Shown here: positions 59,231 through 64,000 of the stretch, one piece after another
Layout: each line of letters starts with the position of its first letter
Position numbering within the stretch: position 1 is the stretch's first letter
NCBI RefSeq assembly: GCF_024600715.1
Contig: NZ_CP102332.1
Span: 1,674,001-1,738,000 of the forward strand
Source of the DNA: Streptomyces changanensis
GTDB lineage: Bacteria; Actinomycetota; Actinomycetes; Streptomycetales; Streptomycetaceae
Reading direction: 5' to 3'
DNA: 64,000 bases
Notes under the pieces: generated by a model
Seen by the model: only the letters and a program-made list of their open reading frames with translations
What the model was told of the DNA's origin: nothing
Databases searched by the model: none
Position numbers and translations under genes: made by a program

Positions 59231-60268
59231 GTGACCACCATCAAGGCTGAGTACATCTGGATCGACGGCACCGAGCCGACCGCCAAGCTCCGCTCGAAGA
59301 CGAAGATACTGATCGGCTCCGCCCCCACCGACGTCGCCGACCTGCCGATCTGGGGGTTCGACGGGTCCAGCACCAACCAGGCCGAGGGCCACGCCTCCGA
59401 CCGCGTCCTGAAGCCGGTCTTCTCCTGCCCCGACCCGATCCGCGGCGGTGACGACATCCTCGTCCTGTGCGAGGTCCTCAACACGGACATGACGCCGCAC
59501 GCGTCCAACACGCGTGCCGCGCTGGCCGAGGTCGCGGAGAGGTTCGCCGCGCAGGAGCCGATCTTCGGCATCGAGCAGGAGTACACCTTCTTCAAGGGCT
59601 CCCGCCCGCTCGGCTTCCCCGAGGGCGGCTTCCCGGCCGCGCAGGGCGGCTACTACTGCGGTGTCGGCTCCGACGAGATCTTCGGCCGTGACGTCGTCGA
59701 GGCGCACCTGGAGAACTGCCTGAAGGCGGGCCTGGGCATCTCCGGCATCAACGCCGAGGTCATGCCCGGCCAGTGGGAGTTCCAGGTCGGCCCGCTGGCG
59801 CCGCTGGAGGTCTCGGACCAGCTGTGGGTCGCCCGCTGGCTGCTCTACCGCACCGCCGAGGACTTCGACGTCTCCGCCACCCTCGACCCCAAGCCGGTCA
59901 AGGGCGACTGGAACGGCGCCGGCGCGCACACCAACTTCTCCACCAAGGCGATGCGCGAGGGCTACGACGCGATCATCACCGCGTGCGAGGCGCTCGGTGA
60001 GGGCTCCAAGCCGATGGACCACGTCAAGAACTACGGCGCGGGCATCGACGACCGCCTGACCGGTCTGCACGAGACGGCCCCGTGGAACGAGTACAGCTAC
60101 GGCGTCTCGGACCGCGGCGCGTCGGTCCGCATCCCGTGGCAGGTCGAGAAGGACGGCAAGGGCTACATCGAGGACCGCCGCCCGAACGCCAACGTCGACC
60201 CGTACACGGTGACCCGCCTGCTGGTGGAGACCTGCTGCGAGGCGCTGGAGAAGGCCGGCCAGGTCTGA
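59231..60268 (+). CDS. glnII: Glutamine synthetase type II
   Basis: 345 aa, octameric eukaryotic-type enzyme. MTTIKAEYIWIDGTEP, DLPIWGFDGSSTNQAEG, the metal-site IFGIEQEYTFFKG, EVMPGQWEFQVGPLAP and WNGAGAHTNFSTKAMREG mark GSII. No adenylylation Tyr motif is present, consistent with the family. It gives a second, heat-labile route to glutamine in Streptomyces. GTG at 59231 preceded by AAGGATGAGG. GlnR-controlled and closed by a strong terminator. Confidence 0.96.
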   Translation: MTTIKAEYIWIDGTEPTAKLRSKTKILIGSAPTDVADLPIWGFDGSSTNQAEGHASDRVLKPVFSCPDPIRGGDDILVLCEVLNTDMTPHASNTRAALAEVAERFAAQEPIFGIEQEYTFFKGSRPLGFPEGGFPAAQGGYYCGVGSDEIFGRDVVEAHLENCLKAGLGISGINAEVMPGQWEFQVGPLAPLEVSDQLWVARWLLYRTAEDFDVSATLDPKPVKGDWNGAGAHTNFSTKAMREGYDAIITACEALGEGSKPMDHVKNYGAGIDDRLTGLHETAPWNEYSYGVSDRGASVRIPWQVEKDGKGYIEDRRPNANVDPYTVTRLLVETCCEALEKAGQV

Positions 60269-60302
60269 CGGCACGCGGACCCCGGGGTCCGTCCGTACGC
60301 GG

Positions 60303-60340
60303 GGAGCGCCCCCACCGGAACCGTCCGGTGGGGGCGCTCC
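60303..60340 (+). terminator. glnII terminator, 16-bp perfect stem
   Basis: GGAGCGCCCCCACCGG and CCGGTGGGGGCGCTCC flank AACCGT and are followed by TTCTCC. Confidence 0.9.
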
Positions 60341-60371
60341 TTCTCCCTCCGCCCCGGCGGGGTCCGCCGGT

Positions 60372-61904
60372 TCAGGCGGTCCCGGCGATGCGCCGTCGGC
60401 GGCGGGAGACGGCCGACCGCGTGGCGTCCACCGCCAGGAACGCCAGCAGGCTGAGGCCGAGCAGCGGCAGGAACCAGCCGACCAGGGCCGTGCCCGCCGC
60501 GAGCGGCAGCAGGAGCGGTACGGGGACGCGGCGCCAGGTGCCGGGCGCCACCGGGCGGCCGGGGCGGCGCAGCCACCACATGCGGTACCCCCACAGCACG
60601 AGCAGGACCAGGGCGAGCGCGAGCGCGGCGAGGGCCAGCTGGTTGGCGAGGCCGAAGAGGACGCCGGTGTGCGCGTCGATGCCGAAGCGGGTCAGCTTGG
60701 CGAGGAGCGGGTGGTCGGCGAAGCGCAGCGTGTCGAGGACCTCGCCGGTCGCCGGGTCGACCGCGGCCTGGTCGAGGTGGACGGGGAACTGCGTGTCGGT
60801 CTCCTTGACGACGTACCCCTTGCCGTCGGTGGGCAGCGTGACGGCGATCCGGCCGTCGACGCCCACCGCGCGGGCCGCCTCCACCGCCCGGTCCACGCCG
60901 ACGTCCGTACCGCCCGCGGCCGGCGCGGCGGGGTCGTGGTGGGCGCCGTGACCCTCGTGGGCGTCGCCGCCGGCCGGGGTGGCGCCGAGGGCGGCGGAGA
61001 CGGTGGGCGTGGCGCCGCCCAGTCGCTCCCGTACGGAGGCGATGTTCTCGCCCGCGTACGTGGACCAGGTCAGGCCGGTGGCCGAGAGGCCGAGCAGGCC
61101 GGCCGAGGCCCAGAGGCCGACCGAACCGTGCCAGGACAGGGTGCGGCGGCGGGAGCGGGGGCCGCCCTCCGGCAGGAGCAGCGCCTTGGCGCGGCGGGCG
61201 GTGCGTCTGCGGCCGATCCACAGCAGCAGCCCGCCGAGCGTGACGACCCACAGCCAGCCGGCGGCCAGCTCGCTGTAGAGGCGGCCGGGTTCGCCCAGGT
61301 GGAGGTCGCGGTGGAACTCGCCCAGCCAGGTCCGCAGCGGGAGCGCGCCGGAGCTGCCGTAGCCGGGCAGGGCGCCGCGTACCCGGGCGGTGTACGGGTC
61401 GACGAAGACGGCGAGGGACGTGCCCTCCTCGACCTGGGGACCCGTCATGAGCACCCGGGTCGTGGCGCCCTCCTCGGGGGCGGGCCACACCGCGGTCACG
61501 GTGGCGTCCGGGTGGGCGCGGCGGGCGGCGTCGACCTGCTCGGCGAGGGGGAGGACCCGCTCGCCGACCGGGGCCTCCAGCTCGTTGCGGTAGACGACCT
61601 TCTCCGCCTGGAAGGAGAGCGCGTACAGCAGCCCGCTGGCGGCGGCGACGAGCAGGAACGGGGCTATGAGCAGCCCCGCGTGGAAGTGGAGGCGCAGGAC
61701 CAGGGGGCGCAGGGCGCTCCAGGTGCCGCCCCGGGCGTGGGCGGGCGACTGCCGGTCGGGTGTCCGCGGAGCGGGTGCCTGCGGGGCGGATGTCCGCGGG
61801 GCGGGTGCCTGCGGGGCGGGTGACGGGACCTCGTCGGTCGTGTCGGCGGTGCGGGGGCCGGGCGAGTGGGGGGTGGGTCGTGGCGAGGGGGACTGCGTGC
61901 GCAT
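60372..61904 (-). CDS. PepSY-associated multi-TM protein
   Basis: 510 aa. A Pro/Ala/Thr-rich N-terminus (about 1-60, APQAPAPRTSAPQAPAP) precedes TM1 with LRLHFHAGLLIAPFLLVAAASG, the PepSY_TM signature. A further four TM helices follow. Two extracytoplasmic PepSY-like segments are seen (VYRNELEAPVGERV and VGVDGRIAVTLPTDGKGYVV), plus GEFHRDLHLGEPGRLYSELA and a His-rich loop GGDAHEGHGAHHD. Such proteins are linked to iron or copper handling and ferric reduction. The His-rich gene upstream is on the same strand, 61 nt away. Confidence 0.88.
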   Translation of the reverse strand: MRTQSPSPRPTPHSPGPRTADTTDEVPSPAPQAPAPRTSAPQAPAPRTPDRQSPAHARGGTWSALRPLVLRLHFHAGLLIAPFLLVAAASGLLYALSFQAEKVVYRNELEAPVGERVLPLAEQVDAARRAHPDATVTAVWPAPEEGATTRVLMTGPQVEEGTSLAVFVDPYTARVRGALPGYGSSGALPLRTWLGEFHRDLHLGEPGRLYSELAAGWLWVVTLGGLLLWIGRRRTARRAKALLLPEGGPRSRRRTLSWHGSVGLWASAGLLGLSATGLTWSTYAGENIASVRERLGGATPTVSAALGATPAGGDAHEGHGAHHDPAAPAAGGTDVGVDRAVEAARAVGVDGRIAVTLPTDGKGYVVKETDTQFPVHLDQAAVDPATGEVLDTLRFADHPLLAKLTRFGIDAHTGVLFGLANQLALAALALALVLLVLWGYRMWWLRRPGRPVAPGTWRRVPVPLLLPLAAGTALVGWFLPLLGLSLLAFLAVDATRSAVSRRRRRIAGTA

Positions 61905-61965
61905 GGGCGTCCTCGGTGTCGGCGCGGTGACCGCGTACGGGGGCAGGGCTGACCGGCCCCCCGGG

Positions 61966-62571
61966 TCAGGCGTGCGACGCCGCGGGGGCCGTGGTGCGGG
62001 AGGCGGGCGCGAGGGGCGGGCCGCGCCGGGACAGGGCGTGCGCGAGGACGGCGCCGGCGCGGCGGCGGTCGCCGGTACGGGCCCGGGCGCGCGGCGGGGG
62101 CGGCGCGGACGGGAGGCGTACCGGGGTCAGCGTCGGGCGCAGCGGCACGAAGGCGGTGCGCGCGAGGCGGAACAGGGCCCTCTCGCCGTGGGCCAGCCAG
62201 ACGGCGCAGACGGCCGCCGCACCGAGGTGCGCGGCGAACATGCCACCGGAAGGCAGAAGCGATACCGCCTGTTCCTGATGGCCGAAATGGCCATGGTGAG
62301 CGGACGGGACGTGGCGGTGCTGGGCCAGCGTGAACATCAGGTGCATGACCGTCTGTACGGAGACGAGCCCCGTTCCGATCAACGGCGCCCCGCGTCGGCG
62401 CCCGGCGGCCGTCCAGGCGAGCGACCAGGTCAGGGCGGAGGCCACGAGGAGCGCCCCCACCGGCACCCGGTGCTCGGACTGGACGGCGTGCCCCGTCGCG
62501 GACAGCGCCACGCACACCGCGGCGAAGAGCGCGGCACGCAGGGCACGGAGCGGCGAGCGGGTGGAGGTCAT
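61966..62571 (-). CDS. His-rich integral membrane protein of unknown function
   Basis: 201 aa from the ATG at 62571. Four hydrophobic helices (LRAALFAAVCVALSATGHAV, VGALLVASALTWSLAWTAA, GTGLVSVQTVMHLMFTLAQ, GGMFAAHLGAAAVCAVWLA). Between the third and fourth lies HRHVPSAHHGHFGHQE, with six His in sixteen residues, a likely metal-binding loop. The C-terminus is a basic Arg/Pro tail. It runs into the PepSY gene as an operon, so a joint role in metal handling is inferred. Confidence 0.75.
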   Translation of the reverse strand: MTSTRSPLRALRAALFAAVCVALSATGHAVQSEHRVPVGALLVASALTWSLAWTAAGRRRGAPLIGTGLVSVQTVMHLMFTLAQHRHVPSAHHGHFGHQEQAVSLLPSGGMFAAHLGAAAVCAVWLAHGERALFRLARTAFVPLRPTLTPVRLPSAPPPPRARARTGDRRRAGAVLAHALSRRGPPLAPASRTTAPAASHA

Positions 62572-62675
62572 GGCCGAAACATGCTCCCATCCCGGGGCGG
62601 AAGCCACGCTTCCGGCTGTTCCTCCGGTAGCGGAAGCGGTGGGCGTCGCGGGTTCGCGCGGGCAGAGTCGTGATC

Positions 62676-63671
62676 ATGAGGCTCTTGATTCTGGGCGGTA
62701 CGGAGTTCGTGGGTCGGGCGGTGGCGGAGGAGGCCGTCGCCCGGGACTGGGATGTGACGGTGTTCCACCGGGGGCGGCACGCCCCGCCCCCGGGGACCGC
62801 GGTGTTGCACGGGGACCGGGCGGCGCCGGACGGCGCGGGGCTCGCGGCGCTCCGCGAGGGGACGTGGGACGCGGTCGTCGACACGTGGTCGGGCGCTCCG
62901 CGCGCGGTCCGCGACGCGGCGCGGCTGCTGGCGGACCGCGTGGGCCGCTACGCGTACGTGTCCAGCTGCTCGGTGTACGAATGGCCGCTCGTGGCGGAGC
63001 TGCGGGAGGACAAGCCGGTCGTGGAGGCGTCGCCCGACGACGGTGACGAGGTGCCGTACCCGCGCGCCAAGCGGGGCGGCGAGCTGGCGGCGGTGGGGGC
63101 GTTCGGCCCCGAGCGGACGCTGCTGGTGCGCGCCGGGCTGATCCTCGGGCCCGGCGAGAACATCGGCCGGCTGCCGTGGTGGCTCAACCGGGTGGCGCGC
63201 GGTGGGCCGGTCCTGGCGCCGGGGCCGCGCGACCTGCCGTTGCAGTACGTCGACGCCCGCGACCTGGCGGGTTGGCTGCTCGACGCGGTGGAGGGCGGGT
63301 CGGCCGGGCCGTACGACCTGGTGAGCCGGCCGGGGCACGCGACGATGGAGGCGCTGCTGGAGGCGTGTCTTCGGGCGACCGGTTCCGATGCCGAGCTGCG
63401 CTGGACGGACCCCGGCACGATCCTCGCCGCGGGGGTCGAGCCGTGGTCCGACCTGCCGGTGTGGACCCCGCCGGGCGAACTGCACGACGCGATGCACGGG
63501 GCCGACGTGAGCAAGGCGCTCGCGGCGGGCCTGCGCTGCCGGCCGGTGGAGGAGACCGTCGCCGACACCTGGGCGTGGCTGTGCGGGCTCGGCGGGCGGG
63601 CGCCACGACGGCCGGACCGGGACCCGGTGGGCCTGGACCCCGAGCGGGAGGCGGAGGTCCTGGGGCTGTAG
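62676..63671 (+). CDS. NAD-dependent epimerase/dehydratase-like SDR
   Basis: 331 aa. MRLLILGGTEFVGRAVAEEA has the GGTxFxGR signature of isoflavone-reductase/ribosomal-stability-type atypical SDRs, followed by VFHRGRHAPPPG and VDTWSGAPRAVRDAARLLAD. YAYVSSCSVYEW holds the Tyr region and VPYPRAKRGGELAA the Lys. The C-terminal domain has GLRCRPVEETVADTWAWL. Substrate unknown. The ATG at 62676 is preferred over the GTG at 62670; CAGAGT lies 7 nt before it. Confidence 0.88.
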   Translation: MRLLILGGTEFVGRAVAEEAVARDWDVTVFHRGRHAPPPGTAVLHGDRAAPDGAGLAALREGTWDAVVDTWSGAPRAVRDAARLLADRVGRYAYVSSCSVYEWPLVAELREDKPVVEASPDDGDEVPYPRAKRGGELAAVGAFGPERTLLVRAGLILGPGENIGRLPWWLNRVARGGPVLAPGPRDLPLQYVDARDLAGWLLDAVEGGSAGPYDLVSRPGHATMEALLEACLRATGSDAELRWTDPGTILAAGVEPWSDLPVWTPPGELHDAMHGADVSKALAAGLRCRPVEETVADTWAWLCGLGGRAPRRPDRDPVGLDPEREAEVLGL

Positions 63672-63777
63672 CCGGCCGGCGTCCCACGCCCGTGGGCCGC
63701 GTTCCCGCGGGCGTTGAACGCGGCGGGCGTCCCGTCCGTATGGAACGGAGCTGTTCCCCTGCCGGGATTGGAGTTCC

Positions 63778-64000
63778 ATGGGACGCACACGAAAACGCTC
63801 GACGGTGGCCAACCGGGCCGTCGCCGCGACCGCCGCCCTGGTCCTGGGCGGGGGCGGGTTGCTGGCGGTGAACGTCTACGCGTCGGCGGGAGAGGGCCGT
63901 TCGGGCCCCTCCGACCAGCAGCGGTCACGGCCGGAGGTGAGGAACGCGGGACAGCAGGTGTCGACCATCGACTGTCCCGAGGTCGCCGACGGACTGCCCG
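63778..64000 (+). CDS. Secreted protein, N-terminal part only (cut by right window edge)
   Basis: 74 codons inside the window. MGRTRKRSTVANRAVAATAA, then a hydrophobic core LVLGGGGLLAVNVYASAGEG, gives a signal peptide or membrane anchor; STIDCPEVADGLP follows with a lone Cys. GATTGGAGTTCC before the ATG provides a ribosome binding site. Only the N-terminus is visible, so the family cannot be named; from locus memory it might be a DUF1996-type secreted protein. Confidence 0.7.
   Translation, partial: MGRTRKRSTVANRAVAATAALVLGGGGLLAVNVYASAGEGRSGPSDQQRSRPEVRNAGQQVSTIDCPEVADGLP

Overview
The window is a chromosomal segment of a Streptomyces-type actinomycete. Evidence: very high G+C with strong third-position G/C bias, many GTG starts, two glutamine synthetases (GlnA type I and GlnII) each preceded by a four-element GlnR-box array, an actinobacterial homodimeric pyruvate dehydrogenase E1, and gene order that from memory resembles the S. 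coelicolor core-chromosome stretch from the cytochrome oxidase genes to glnII. No insertion sequence, prophage, CRISPR array or tRNA was recognised.

Layout. 1-7 kb: the first codons of cytochrome oxidase subunit II (minus strand, cut by the window edge), a cysteine desulfurase-TusA fusion, a PfkB sugar kinase, a membrane-anchored protein, an A-type Fe-S carrier and quinolinate synthase NadA. Sulfur mobilisation, Fe-S insertion and an Fe-S enzyme therefore sit together. 7-13 kb: an RND efflux pump downstream of a NarL-type two-component system on the same strand. 13-19 kb: PspA/PspAA envelope stress genes, a DUF3043 membrane protein coupled to a methyltransferase, an ABC exporter and an HtrA-like lipoprotein protease. 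19-24 kb: cobalamin late-step genes (CobU fusion, CobT, CobS) with two membrane proteins that overlap tail to tail.

24-31 kb holds the most unusual locus: a five-gene minus-strand operon of a secreted HxxxH deacetylase, a PelF-type GT4 glycosyltransferase, a 12-helix membrane protein, a spherulin-4-type hydrolase and a GH114-type lipoprotein. This enzyme set recalls both bacterial Pel and the fungal galactosaminogalactan cluster, and no PelD-like c-di-GMP receptor gene is present.

31-41 kb: leucyl aminopeptidase, then dihydrolipoamide dehydrogenase, a two-lipoyl-domain E2, a GntR regulator and pyruvate dehydrogenase E1 behind a perfect 17-bp palindrome. LipB and LipA, which lipoylate such E2 proteins, lie at 49-51 kb. 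41-49 kb: a WYL regulator, an SDR, small metabolic genes, an FAD oxidoreductase and a TPR/HTH regulator that is split by a frameshift. 52-64 kb: RDD protein, GlnA, a winged-helix protein, an ArsC-like protein, a secreted barrel-like protein, a Gfo/Idh/MocA oxidoreductase, GlnII, a PepSY/His-rich membrane pair, an epimerase-like protein and the start of a secreted protein cut by the right edge.

Many genes here lack a leader: a TANNNT-like hexamer lies 6-8 nt before the start codon. Long perfect hairpins close most convergent gene pairs. Function assignments come from reading motifs by eye. No database search was run.
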